From contig CAAGDY010000464.1 in assembly GCA_900768695.1 (NCBI GenBank), positions 1-7,781 of the forward strand: a stretch of 7,781 nt of DNA. The letters run 5' to 3'. Under the pieces are notes generated by a model that was not told the DNA's origin, did no database searches, and worked only from the letters and a program-made list of their open reading frames with translations. The position numbers were made by a program, and so were the translations under genes. Source of the DNA: an uncultured Anaerovibrio sp. (GTDB lineage Bacteria > Bacillota > Negativicutes > Selenomonadales > Selenomonadaceae). Below are positions 1 to 6,622 of this stretch, one piece after another (within the stretch, counting starts at the first letter, position 1; every line of letters starts with the position of its first letter).

Positions 1-75
1 TCCGCCGGATAGCGGAGCAGAGGCCTCGCGCATCATCTCCAATATTTTCTTTCTGCGTTCTGCTCCGCTCATCAT
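1..75 (-). CDS. niaR: NiaR-type niacin-responsive transcriptional repressor, N-terminal fragment
   Basis: Only the first 25 codons are inside the window; the gene continues past position 1. The start is the first of two adjacent ATG codons at 75. It lies 8 bases after a GGAGG Shine-Dalgarno site that overlaps the end of nadC, and only 3 bases separate the nadC stop from this start. The visible peptide (MMSGAERRKKILEMMREASA followed by PLSGG) matches the opening of the helix-turn-helix domain of NiaR/YrxA proteins, which typically read xxRRxxILxxLxxxxxPLxGxxLA. NiaR proteins bind nicotinic acid through a C-terminal 3H domain and repress NAD synthesis and niacin uptake genes; that domain is not visible here. 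Its place at the end of nadA-nadB-nadC strongly supports the call. Another HTH_11 or BirA-type regulator is possible from the fragment alone. Confidence 0.78.
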   Translation of the reverse strand, partial: MMSGAERRKKILEMMREASAPLSGG

Positions 76-78
76 AGC

Positions 79-936
79 TTATTCCTCCAATGCTTTCAGA
101 TGCTTCAGGCTGATGTCCAGAATCGGTGCCGAATGGGTCAGGGCACCGCTGGACACATAATCCACGCCAATAGCGGTAATCTTCTTGATATTTTCCTTGG
201 TAATATTGCCGGAACACTCCGTCCTGGCCCGGCCATCAATCAGCTGCACGGCCTCCGCCATCAGCTCAGGGGTCATGTTGTCCAGCATGATGATATCCGC
301 CCCTGCCTCCAGTGCCTCCTGCACCTGCTCCAGGTTCTCGGTTTCCACCTCGATTTTGCGGACAAACGGGGCATACGCCTTGGCAGCCAGCACCGCCTCC
401 TTCACGCCACCGGCAGCATCAATGTGATTGTCCTTCAAAAGAACCCCGTCAGATAAATTATAGCGATGATTTGCCCCGCCGCCAACTGTTACAGCATATT
501 TTTCAAAAATTCTCATGCACGGAGTTGTTTTTCTGGTATCCAGCAGAGTGGTCTTCGTGCCCTCCAAAAGCTTTGCCACCTTGCTGGTGTAGGTAGCGAT
601 GCCGCTCATGCGCTGCAAATAGTTCAGTGCCGTGCGCTCGCCGGACAGCAGCACGCGGATATCCCCTACAACAGTTGCCATGTGCTGTCCCTTGGTAACC
701 CTGTCACCGTCCTTCACATCAAAATATACTTCGGTATCCGGGTCCAGCAGCTTAAATACCCGCTCAAAAACCCGCAGGCCGGCAATCACGCCATCCTCCT
801 TGCAAATCAGCTCCACCTGCCCCTTTTTGTACTCCGGCATCACGGCATTGGTAGTCACATCCTCGCTGTTTATATCCTCTTCCAGCGCCATGCGGATGAA
901 TTTATCAGCTGCCAACAGCATTGTTATATCGTTCAT
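79..936 (-). CDS. nadC: Nicotinate-nucleotide pyrophosphorylase (quinolinate phosphoribosyltransferase)
   Basis: This cytosolic enzyme converts quinolinate and PRPP to nicotinate mononucleotide, CO2 and pyrophosphate, the third step of de novo NAD synthesis. The protein has 285 residues, the usual family length, and appears complete. Family signatures are clear: GERTALNYLQRMSGIAT at 99-115, DTRKTTPCMR at 133-142, then EKYAV, GGGANHR and LSDGVLLKDNH ending at residue 171. The barrel strands EVET (197-200), DIIMLDN (214-220) and SGNI (242-245) follow, with GVDYVSSGALTHS at 257-269. The basic residues in the ERT, TRK, NHR and LKDNH motifs belong to the known quinolinate and PRPP sites. The ATG at 936 follows GGAAAGG at good spacing and overlaps the nadB stop as ATGA, so translation is probably coupled to nadB. 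It sits third in a nadA-nadB-nadC-niaR operon. Confidence 0.97.
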   Translation of the reverse strand: MNDITMLLAADKFIRMALEEDINSEDVTTNAVMPEYKKGQVELICKEDGVIAGLRVFERVFKLLDPDTEVYFDVKDGDRVTKGQHMATVVGDIRVLLSGERTALNYLQRMSGIATYTSKVAKLLEGTKTTLLDTRKTTPCMRIFEKYAVTVGGGANHRYNLSDGVLLKDNHIDAAGGVKEAVLAAKAYAPFVRKIEVETENLEQVQEALEAGADIIMLDNMTPELMAEAVQLIDGRARTECSGNITKENIKKITAIGVDYVSSGALTHSAPILDISLKHLKALEE

Positions 937-2117
937 CTTATATCCTTTCCTTCACTAGCAATTTTTGTTGCAGCCCGCTGGGCAAAAACCAGGCTCTCTA
1001 ACAGGCTGTTGCTGGCCAGGCGGTTCCTGCCATGCACGCCGTTGCAGCTGGTTTCCCCTACCGCATAAAGATGTTCCATGGTGGTGCGGGAATCCGAATC
1101 CACATGGATGCCACCCATAAAATAATGCTGGGCCGGTACTACCGGAATGGGTTCTCTGGTAATATCATAGCCTTCCTCCAGGCAGGTGCGGTAGATATTG
1201 GGAAAATGCTCCAGAATAACATCCTGCGGCACATTCTCAAAGGAAAGCCACACATGGCGGCTCCCCTCCTTGTCCATCTCCGCCTGAATCGCCTTGGAAA
1301 CCACATCCCTTGGCTGCAGCTCGTCCGTAAAGCGCTCCCCCTTGCCATTCAGCAAAATCGCGCCCTCGCCCCTGGCAGACTCGGAAATCAAAAAGCTCCT
1401 GCCCTCATGCTCCGTATAAAGGCTGGTAGGATGTATCTGCACATAATCAAGATGCTCCAGCGCCACATCATGCTCCTTTGCCACCTCGAGGGCATCCCCG
1501 GTCAGGCTGGGAAAATTGGTGGAGTGTTCATACAGGCCGCCAATGCCGCCGGTGGCCAGCACCGTATCCCCGGCATGGATATTCAGTATATTGCCGGAGC
1601 TGTCCTTGGCCACCAGCCCGGCACAAAAGCCATCCTGCAGAAGAATATCCTGCATGACTGTGTACTCCCTGATTTCTACATTGGGCAGCTCCTTTACGTG
1701 CTTCTGCAGGGTTTCCGTTATCTCCTTGCCGGTTACATCCTCATGAAAGCAGATGCGCGGCTGGGAATGGGCCCCCTCCCGGGTGTACATAAGACTGCCA
1801 TCCTCGTTTTTATTAAATCTTACACCCAGCTCCAGCAGCTGGTCAATCACATTTCTGCTGGAACGTATCATGATATCCACGCTTTCCTTGCGGTTCTCAT
1901 AATGCCCTGCCCGCATGGTATCCTCAAAAAAGGCATCATAATCATCCGCATCCTTCAGGACGCAGATACCGCCCTGGGCCAGCATGGAGTCACAGCTTTC
2001 CATATCCTCCTTGCAAATCATCAGCACCTTTTTGTCCGAGGGCAGGTGCAGGGCCGTAAACAGGCCGGCCACGCCCGTACCGGCAATTACCACATCAACA
2101 TTGATATCATTTTTCAT
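933..2117 (-). CDS. nadB: L-aspartate oxidase, short form
   Basis: This FAD enzyme oxidises L-aspartate to iminoaspartate, which NadA uses next. The 394-residue protein has the dinucleotide-binding GTGVAG at 13-18 and SMLAQGG at 44-50. HEDVTG is at 125-130 and LATGGIGGLYEHSTN at 187-201. Substrate-site motifs are VQIHPTSL (226-233), SESARGEGA (245-253), PAQHYFMGGI (328-337) and GRNRLASNSLLES (363-375). These hold the His and Arg residues known to contact substrate in Escherichia coli NadB. The protein ends about 20 residues after the last of them, so the helical C-terminal domain of the roughly 540-residue enterobacterial enzyme is absent. The nadC start overlaps the stop, so this is a natural short form rather than a frameshift. 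I chose the ATG at 2117 because it follows AAGGAG and places the FAD motif close to the N terminus. An in-frame ATG at 2156 would add 13 residues. Confidence 0.95.
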   Translation of the reverse strand: MKNDINVDVVIAGTGVAGLFTALHLPSDKKVLMICKEDMESCDSMLAQGGICVLKDADDYDAFFEDTMRAGHYENRKESVDIMIRSSRNVIDQLLELGVRFNKNEDGSLMYTREGAHSQPRICFHEDVTGKEITETLQKHVKELPNVEIREYTVMQDILLQDGFCAGLVAKDSSGNILNIHAGDTVLATGGIGGLYEHSTNFPSLTGDALEVAKEHDVALEHLDYVQIHPTSLYTEHEGRSFLISESARGEGAILLNGKGERFTDELQPRDVVSKAIQAEMDKEGSRHVWLSFENVPQDVILEHFPNIYRTCLEEGYDITREPIPVVPAQHYFMGGIHVDSDSRTTMEHLYAVGETSCNGVHGRNRLASNSLLESLVFAQRAATKIASEGKDIR

Positions 2118-2128
2118 GAATAATCCGT

Positions 2129-2134
2129 CTCCTT
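2129..2134 (-). promoter_or_regulatory. Ribosome binding site favouring the nadB start at 2117
   Basis: AAGGAG lies 11 bases before the ATG at 2117, somewhat long but the strongest Shine-Dalgarno match in the nadA-nadB gap. The alternative upstream in-frame ATG at 2156 has only AGGA, 8 bases before it. The 113-base gap between nadA and nadB shows no convincing promoter or terminator, so nadB is probably read from the nadA promoter. Confidence 0.6.
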
Positions 2135-2230
2135 GTGCAATATCCTTTGACAGCATATTTTTTATCCTATAGCTATGTCACCGTTTCATCACTGCGTACC
2201 CTATTGGCAAAATACCGCCACCACACAGCA

Positions 2231-3136
2231 TTATTTTGCCAGTGCCAGCATCCGCTCCAGCGGCCGTTTGGCCTTTTCCGCCAAATCCCCCGGTACGGAT
2301 GCCCTGTTGCCGCCCTCCTTCAGCACCGCCAGCACCTTTTCCAGCGTAACCAGCTTCATGTCGCGACAGATAGGGGTGGTTTCGGCAAAATAAAATTTCT
2401 TGTCGGGATTTTCCGCCTGCAGCTTATAGAGGACACCCGCCTCCGTGCCAATAATAAACTCCTGCCCCTTGCCTGCCGAAGCAAATTTAATAATCCCCGA
2501 AGTGGAGCCAACATAATCAGCCATGGCAGTGACAGCCTCATTGCACTCAGGATGCACGCAGACAGCCGCCTCCGGATGAGCCTCCTTCAATGCCGCAAGC
2601 TCCTCCGCCAGCATGTCCTGATGCACCGGGCAGAAGCCATTGACCAGCATGACATTTTTCTCCGGCACCTGGTCTGCCACATACCGGCCCAGATTTTTGT
2701 CAGGAATAAATAAAATATTCTTCTGAGGCAGTCTGCGCACAATATCCACCGCATTGGCCGAGGTAACGCACACATCGGACCAGGATTTGATTTCCGCCGT
2801 GGAATTGATATAGCACACCACCGCCAAATCATCATAATGCCCCCGGTATTTCAGCACCTCGTCCTCCGTCACCATGTGCGCCATCGGGCAGTCCGCCGCC
2901 ATGTCAGGCATCAGCACCTCTTTGTCAGGGCTCAAAAGGCAGGCACTCTCGCCCATAAAGGATACACCACAAAATACCAGCACCCTGCAGTCAAGCCCTG
3001 CCGCCACCTTGCTCAGATAAAAGGAATCTCCCACATAATCCGCCAGCTCCTGCACCTCCGGTGCCACATAGTAATGTGCCAGGATAACAGCATCCTTCTC
3101 TGCCTTCAAGGCCCTTATTTCTTCCTGAATCGTCAT
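2231..3136 (-). CDS. nadA: Quinolinate synthase
   Basis: This oxygen-sensitive iron-sulfur enzyme condenses iminoaspartate with dihydroxyacetone phosphate to quinolinate. The 301-residue protein matches the compact family form. It opens with LKAEKDAVILAHYY (9-22) and PEVQELADYVGDSFYLSK (26-43). The three cysteines expected to bind the [4Fe-4S] cluster are C83 (ADCPMAH), C169 (NGFCPVH) and C257 (TTPICRDM); their spacing agrees with the Thermotoga and Pyrococcus enzymes. Other landmarks are FCGVSFMGESA (55-65), YINSTAEIKSWSDVCVTS (109-126), IPDKNLGRY (144-152), VHPECNE (194-200) and GSTSGI (210-215). The frame stays open back to 3316, but that extension crosses the promoter and preceding terminator. 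The ATG at 3136 follows GAGGA at short spacing and gives the expected N terminus. It is the first gene of the nad operon, with a promoter and candidate operator directly upstream. Confidence 0.97.
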   Translation of the reverse strand: MTIQEEIRALKAEKDAVILAHYYVAPEVQELADYVGDSFYLSKVAAGLDCRVLVFCGVSFMGESACLLSPDKEVLMPDMAADCPMAHMVTEDEVLKYRGHYDDLAVVCYINSTAEIKSWSDVCVTSANAVDIVRRLPQKNILFIPDKNLGRYVADQVPEKNVMLVNGFCPVHQDMLAEELAALKEAHPEAAVCVHPECNEAVTAMADYVGSTSGIIKFASAGKGQEFIIGTEAGVLYKLQAENPDKKFYFAETTPICRDMKLVTLEKVLAVLKEGGNRASVPGDLAEKAKRPLERMLALAK

Positions 3137-3149
3137 CTCGTCCTCATTT

Positions 3150-3167
3150 CCGCCGCACCCAGGCGGC
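3150..3167 (-). promoter_or_regulatory. Small GC hairpin in the nadA leader
   Basis: In the transcript, GCCGC (3163-3167) can pair with GCGGC (3152-3156) around a six-base loop; a shifted CCGCC/GGCGG pairing is also possible. The stem ends just before the GAGGA ribosome binding site at 3141-3145. The preceding leader, about 3168-3201, has no C on the transcribed strand and should be unstructured. No U-tract follows, so this is not a terminator. An effect on translation initiation or mRNA stability is only a possibility. Confidence 0.35.
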
Positions 3168-3207
3168 ACAAAATAAAATACATATACATACACAAAATAC
3201 AAGGAAC

Positions 3208-3236
3208 AGTATAGCACTTCATCCTGCATGTGACAA
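3208..3236 (-). promoter_or_regulatory. Sigma-A type promoter of the nad operon
   Basis: On the minus strand the -35 box TTGTCA (3236-3231) and -10 box TATACT (3213-3208) are separated by exactly 17 bases. Transcription would start near 3201, giving a leader of about 65 bases before nadA. The promoter lies immediately downstream of the previous unit's terminator, as expected for a new operon. Confidence 0.8.
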
Positions 3237-3243
3237 GACACAT
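3228..3243. promoter_or_regulatory. Inverted repeat over the nadA -35 box, candidate NiaR operator
   Basis: ATGTG (3228-3232) and CACAT (3239-3243) are perfect inverted copies separated by ACAAGA. The repeat contains the whole -35 hexamer at 3231-3236, so a bound protein would block RNA polymerase. Read on the minus strand the core is GTGTCTTGTCAC, which resembles my recollection of NiaR boxes built on a TGTC-x-GACA-like core; I could not check this against a motif. The presence of niaR as the last gene of this operon supports autoregulation. Confidence 0.6.
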
Positions 3244-3257
3244 ATAAACTTTTCTGT

Positions 3258-3308
3258 AAACAAGCAAAAAGCAGGCACAAGGCCTGATATACCCAGACCT
3301 GTGCCTGC
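3258..3308 (-). terminator. Intrinsic terminator after the histidine kinase gene
   Basis: In the minus-strand transcript, the arm at 3308-3294 pairs with the arm at 3286-3271. They form 15 base pairs with one bulged U and a seven-base GGUAUAU loop. UUUUU (3270-3266) and a further U-rich stretch follow at once. It begins 33 bases after the kinase stop and ends the pheA-DAHP synthase-kinase unit. On the plus strand no U-tract follows, so it acts in one direction only. Confidence 0.92.
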
Positions 3309-3341
3309 CCGTTCATACATATTTATTTGTACCGGCTGTTC

Positions 3342-4568
3342 CTATTGCAGTTCGCCATTCAATGCCTTCTGCACTGCCCGGTAAAGCTCATTTGGCTCCA
3401 CCGGCTTTACAAGATGAGCATTCATGCCGGCCTCCATGGACCGCTGAATATCCTCATCGTAAGCATTGGCCGTCATAGCCATAATCGGAATCGTCCTGGC
3501 ATCGGATTTGCCGGAGGCCCTTATCATGCGGGCGGCCCTCAAGCCATCCATATACGGCATTCTCACATCCATGAGAATAAGGTCGTACGTCCGCGGCGCA
3601 TTCATCATATACTTGTTCAGAGCCACCTGGCCGTTCTCCGCCGTTTCCACTGTCAGGCCGCGGCGTGTCAGCAGTCTTTTGACAATCTCGCAGTTGATAT
3701 GGTTGTCCTCTGCCAGAAGCACATACTTGCCGGAAAAATCCGCCGCCTGCACCGGCTTATCAGCCTGCTTCTTCATAGCCTCCTTATCAAGCTCAAAATC
3801 AAGGCACACCCTGAACTCGGAGCCACAGCCCTTGCTGCTGGTAAAATCCAGCGTGCCGCCCAGGCGGTCAACCACCTGCTTGCATATTGCCATCCCCAGC
3901 CCGGAGCCGCCGTACACATTGGTACTGCCGCTGTATTCCTTAGTCAGGGGCAGAAATATGCTCTCCTTGACCTCATCGGCAATCCCCACGCCGGTATCCT
4001 TTACGGTAAACCTGATGCGCACCTTATCAGCATCAGCCTCCAGCTGTTCTGCCACAAAATCCACCCTGCCAAAGCGCGGCGTAAACTTCACCGCATTGGA
4101 AAGGAGATTCTGCAGTACCTGACGGACACGACTGCCGTCAGTCTGCACCAGCGGCACAATCTTTTCATCAAAATGCGCAAAAAAGTTGAGCCGTTTTTCA
4201 TAGGCCATCGCCCTGGCGCTGTCGCTGAGAGCCTCAAAAAGCTCCTTCAAATCAACACTGCTCTTGCGCTGTATATTGTCACCTGCATCCAGCCGGATAA
4301 TATACAGCACATCCGTCAGCATATCCATCAGAAAATGCGCCGAAGCATCAATTTTCTCCAGACAATACTCCACGTACTCCCTGTCATCAGACTTGTTCCT
4401 TGCCAGCTCCGTCAGGCCCAGCACATTGTTGAGGGGCGAGCGCAGGTCATGGCTCACATGGGCCAGCAGCTTGCGGCAGTCGATATTCTGCCATAGCTCA
4501 TCAATCCGCCGCTTTTCATCACTATCAGTATTAAATTGGTCTTTTGCCTTTGGATTTTTATCTTCCAT
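3342..4568 (-). CDS. Soluble hybrid histidine kinase with C-terminal receiver domain
   Basis: The 408-residue protein has a short charged N terminus (1-30) and no membrane segment or recognisable sensor domain. The HisKA dimerisation domain carries the H-box HVSHDLRSPLN, with H40 as the phosphorylation site. The HATPase domain (about 105-260) shows the N-box NLLSNAVKFT (154-163), DTGVGI (191-196), FLPL (205-208) and GGSGLGMAI (220-228). A receiver domain (about 281-405) has the acidic pair E287-D288, phospho-acceptor D334 in LMDVRMP, T366 and K388 in LVKP. All catalytic residues look intact. There is no Hpt or DNA-binding output domain, so phosphate must pass to a separate partner or simply drain. 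The ATG at 4568 follows AAGGTGG. It begins 33 bases after the DAHP synthase stop and is probably co-transcribed with it. The signal and output are unknown. Confidence 0.93.
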   Translation of the reverse strand: MEDKNPKAKDQFNTDSDEKRRIDELWQNIDCRKLLAHVSHDLRSPLNNVLGLTELARNKSDDREYVEYCLEKIDASAHFLMDMLTDVLYIIRLDAGDNIQRKSSVDLKELFEALSDSARAMAYEKRLNFFAHFDEKIVPLVQTDGSRVRQVLQNLLSNAVKFTPRFGRVDFVAEQLEADADKVRIRFTVKDTGVGIADEVKESIFLPLTKEYSGSTNVYGGSGLGMAICKQVVDRLGGTLDFTSSKGCGSEFRVCLDFELDKEAMKKQADKPVQAADFSGKYVLLAEDNHINCEIVKRLLTRRGLTVETAENGQVALNKYMMNAPRTYDLILMDVRMPYMDGLRAARMIRASGKSDARTIPIMAMTANAYDEDIQRSMEAGMNAHLVKPVEPNELYRAVQKALNGELQ

Positions 4569-4601
4569 GATGTCAGGCCACCTTATAAAAATATCAGCAT
4601 A

Positions 4602-5633
4602 TCAGATTTCCTGCGGCTTGATGCCGGATTCGTGCATAAACTTGGACAGCTTCAGCACATCCTGCATCAAATCGCTGTAGCTTTCAGGCGTCAGGGACTG
4701 AGGCCCATCGGACAGGGCCTTGGCCGGATTTGGATGCATCTCGATAATCAATCCGTCCGCACCGGCGGCTACAGCCGCAAAGCTCATCGGCTTAACCATG
4801 CGCCACTTGCCGGTACCATGGCTAGGGTCTACCACGATTGGCAGATGGGAAAGATGCTTGATAGCGGCTACTGCACTCAAATCAAGGGTATTTCTGGTAT
4901 ATGTCTCATAGGTACGAATACCACGCTCGCAGAAAATAACCTTGCTGTTGCCCTCGCTCATAATGTACTCTGCCGCATTCAGCCACTCATCAAGGGTAGC
5001 AGACAAACCGCGCTTCAGCATAACAGGCTTGTCGATGCGGCCAACTTCCTTCAGAAGACGGAAATTCTGCATGTTGCGGGCACCAATCTGGAGTATGTCT
5101 GCATACTCGGCCACTACCGGCACTGCATCCACCTCTGTAACCTCGGTTACAACCTTCAGGCCGGTTGCCTCACGGGCAGCCGCCAAATACTTCAGGCCAA
5201 GCTCCTCCAGGCCCTGGAAGGAATACGGGGAGGTTCTCGGCTTGTAGGCACCGCCACGGATAAACTGGGCACCGCCGGCCTTGGCAATCTGTGCCGCCTC
5301 AAGGAGCTGCTCCTTGGACTCAACGGCACATGGGCCTGCCATAACCACCAGGCTGCCATCGCCAATCTTGATGCCGTCCACATCAATCACGGTAGGCTGT
5401 GGATGGAACTCGCGGCTTACCAGCTTATAGCTCTTGGAAATATTAACTGTCTTCTCCACGCCCTTGAAGGACTCCACGTTCAGACAGCACATCTTGGCCT
5501 TATCACCGATAACGCCCACAATCTTCTGGGACTCGCCCTCCATAACCTTGGCAGTCAGGCCAAGCTCCTGCACTGCCTCAATAACTTCCTTTATACTCTC
5601 TGCGCTTGCATCAGGATGCATAATAACAACCAT
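4602..5633 (-). CDS. aroF: 3-deoxy-7-phosphoheptulonate (DAHP) synthase, type I-beta with ferredoxin-like domain
   Basis: This enzyme condenses phosphoenolpyruvate and erythrose 4-phosphate to DAHP, the first step of the shikimate pathway. The 343-residue protein has an N-terminal ferredoxin-like regulatory domain (1 to about 67). A TIM barrel follows with VMAGPCAVES (97-106), RGGAYKPRTSPYSFQG (126-141), QIGARNMQN (182-190), LKRGL (206-210) and DPSHGTGK (269-276). Metal ligands expected from the Thermotoga maritima enzyme fall at C102, H272, E298 and D309, with the same numbering. In that family the ferredoxin-like domain mediates feedback inhibition by Tyr or Phe. The frame stays open to 5708, but the ATG at 5633 follows AAAGGGG and gives the family N terminus. 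The symbol aroF is conventional; aroG or aroA would be used in other genomes. It lies between pheA and the kinase gene. Confidence 0.96.
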   Translation of the reverse strand: MVVIMHPDASAESIKEVIEAVQELGLTAKVMEGESQKIVGVIGDKAKMCCLNVESFKGVEKTVNISKSYKLVSREFHPQPTVIDVDGIKIGDGSLVVMAGPCAVESKEQLLEAAQIAKAGGAQFIRGGAYKPRTSPYSFQGLEELGLKYLAAAREATGLKVVTEVTEVDAVPVVAEYADILQIGARNMQNFRLLKEVGRIDKPVMLKRGLSATLDEWLNAAEYIMSEGNSKVIFCERGIRTYETYTRNTLDLSAVAAIKHLSHLPIVVDPSHGTGKWRMVKPMSFAAVAAGADGLIIEMHPNPAKALSDGPQSLTPESYSDLMQDVLKLSKFMHESGIKPQEI

Positions 5634-5639
5634 AAAAAT

Positions 5640-5646
5640 CCCCTTT
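5640..5646 (-). promoter_or_regulatory. Ribosome binding site setting the DAHP synthase start
   Basis: AAAGGGG lies six bases before the ATG at 5633. This site, together with exact agreement of downstream metal-ligand numbering with the Thermotoga enzyme, rules out the longer in-frame extension toward 5708. Confidence 0.75.
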
Positions 5647-5653
5647 CTATCAT

Positions 5654-5671
5654 AGCCTGCCACGACAGGCT
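5654..5671 (-). promoter_or_regulatory. Intercistronic hairpin between pheA and DAHP synthase
   Basis: In the transcript AGCCUGU pairs with GCAGGCU around a CGUG tetraloop, giving seven pairs including one U-G. It sits in the 75-base gap between the genes, just upstream of the AAAGGGG ribosome binding site. The U-run that follows is separated by the binding site itself, so I do not call it a terminator. It may act in RNA processing or differential expression; this is inference. Confidence 0.4.
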
Positions 5672-5708
5672 TCATTTCTTGCATATGGAATACATACCGT
5701 GAAATCAA

Positions 5709-6578
5709 TTAATTTGCAGCCATAATCACAGGAAACTCTCCCGGCTGACGGAGCCAGATGCTCTTTCGGCGGATGCCCTGCAATGCGCCCTCCAGATTTT
5801 CCAGCCGCCTCGGTATTTCCACATCCAGAAAGAATATATACTCCCCCAGTCCTGTTCTAGCAGGCCGGGACTCAATTCTGGTCAGGTTCACATCACGGGT
5901 GGCCAGCTCCATGAGTATCTCGCATAGCCGCCCGGCATCCTTGCCGTCAATCTGGCAGATAAGCAGGGACTTCTCCGCCCTGCCGTAGTCAGTCTCCAGC
6001 TTTGACCGCTTGTCCGTGCTGACCAGCTGATAAAACCTGGTACAGTTGTTGTCCCTGTCCTCAATGTTGGAGGCCACCAGCTCAAGGCCGTTCAGCTCGC
6101 CGCCCCGCTTGGTGCAGATAGCCGCCCAGCCATCCAAAGGCTTCGACTCAGCCACCAGCTTCGCCGCCATGGCCGTGCTTACCACAGCCTCCAGCTCCGC
6201 CAGCGGATAATTGCAGCGAATAAAATCACGGCACTGGGACAATGGCTGTGAGTGGGACAAAATCTTCCTGATAGGCACGCCCTCAACCTCTGATTTTTTC
6301 ATCATAAGATTGTTATGGACACCCCAGATAAGCTCCCGCACCACACAAAGATGGTCACTGCCGGCCAGGGTATCCAGCGTGATATTGATGGAACCCTCAA
6401 TGGAATTTTCCACAGGCACCAGGCATGAGTCCAGCACACCCTGCTCTACGGCATGAATCGCCTCATAAATATTGCCGCAGGGCACCAGCCCATAACGCAC
6501 CGGCAGCAGGCTGTTCAAATAAATAGCCGCCGCCTCGCTGTGGGTACCAGGAGGCCCCAAAAATCCCATCTTGCTCAT
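5709..6578 (-). CDS. pheA: Prephenate dehydratase with C-terminal ACT domain
   Basis: This enzyme decarboxylates and dehydrates prephenate to phenylpyruvate, the committed step to phenylalanine. The 289-residue protein is a stand-alone enzyme with no chorismate mutase fusion. It begins MSKMGFLGPPGTHSEAA and carries LVPVENSIEGSI (53-64), LSHSQPLSQC (107-116) and STAMAAK (134-140). The catalytic TRF motif lies at 180-182 within DRDNNCTRFYQL. The ACT domain (about 203-280) has ESRP at 236-239, one of the two phenylalanine-binding motifs. The other, normally GALV, reads GRLC (216-219), with Arg where a small residue is usual. The ATG at 6578 follows GGGAG at ten bases. An upstream 15-codon frame ends in ATGA overlap with this start. 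The gene leads the aromatic unit from the promoter at 6662-6690. Confidence 0.96.
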   Translation of the reverse strand: MSKMGFLGPPGTHSEAAAIYLNSLLPVRYGLVPCGNIYEAIHAVEQGVLDSCLVPVENSIEGSINITLDTLAGSDHLCVVRELIWGVHNNLMMKKSEVEGVPIRKILSHSQPLSQCRDFIRCNYPLAELEAVVSTAMAAKLVAESKPLDGWAAICTKRGGELNGLELVASNIEDRDNNCTRFYQLVSTDKRSKLETDYGRAEKSLLICQIDGKDAGRLCEILMELATRDVNLTRIESRPARTGLGEYIFFLDVEIPRRLENLEGALQGIRRKSIWLRQPGEFPVIMAAN

Positions 6579-6622
6579 CTGACCATATCTCCCATAAACA
6601 TCACTGCACTATCATGGAACAT
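6575..6622 (-). CDS. Possible 15-codon leader peptide overlapping the pheA start
   Basis: A frame from the ATG at 6622 encodes MFHDSAVMFMGDMVR and stops at TGA (6577-6575), sharing ATGA with the pheA start. Two of its 15 codons are Phe (TTC and TTT). It is preceded by a weak AGG site about seven bases upstream. It lies wholly within the predicted pheA transcript leader. This could couple translation to pheA or sense phenylalanine, but I see no terminator/antiterminator pair. Chance is the simpler explanation for so short a frame. Confidence 0.25.
   Translation of the reverse strand: MFHDSAVMFMGDMVR

Noticed and set aside
1032..2123. A 363-codon open frame on the plus strand opposite nadB
   Set aside because: It lies antisense to a clearly conserved enzyme, has no good ribosome binding site, and has a His-, Gln- and Leu-rich composition typical of shadow frames.
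2118..2230. Possible second promoter in the nadA-nadB gap
   Set aside because: TTGCCA is present, but no -10 box occurs at a suitable distance. Read-through from the nadA promoter is simpler.
3137..3316. In-frame upstream extension of nadA by 60 codons
   Set aside because: It would run through the preceding terminator, the promoter and the leader; the shorter product has normal NadA length and cysteine spacing.
3327..4496. A 389-codon open frame on the plus strand opposite the histidine kinase
   Set aside because: The opposite strand encodes all kinase and receiver motifs. The antisense product has no recognisable domain and is rich in His, Gln and Leu.
4536..5702. A 388-codon open frame on the plus strand opposite DAHP synthase
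   Set aside because: It is antisense to a gene with complete metal-ligand residues, spans the gap into the kinase gene, and lacks domain features.
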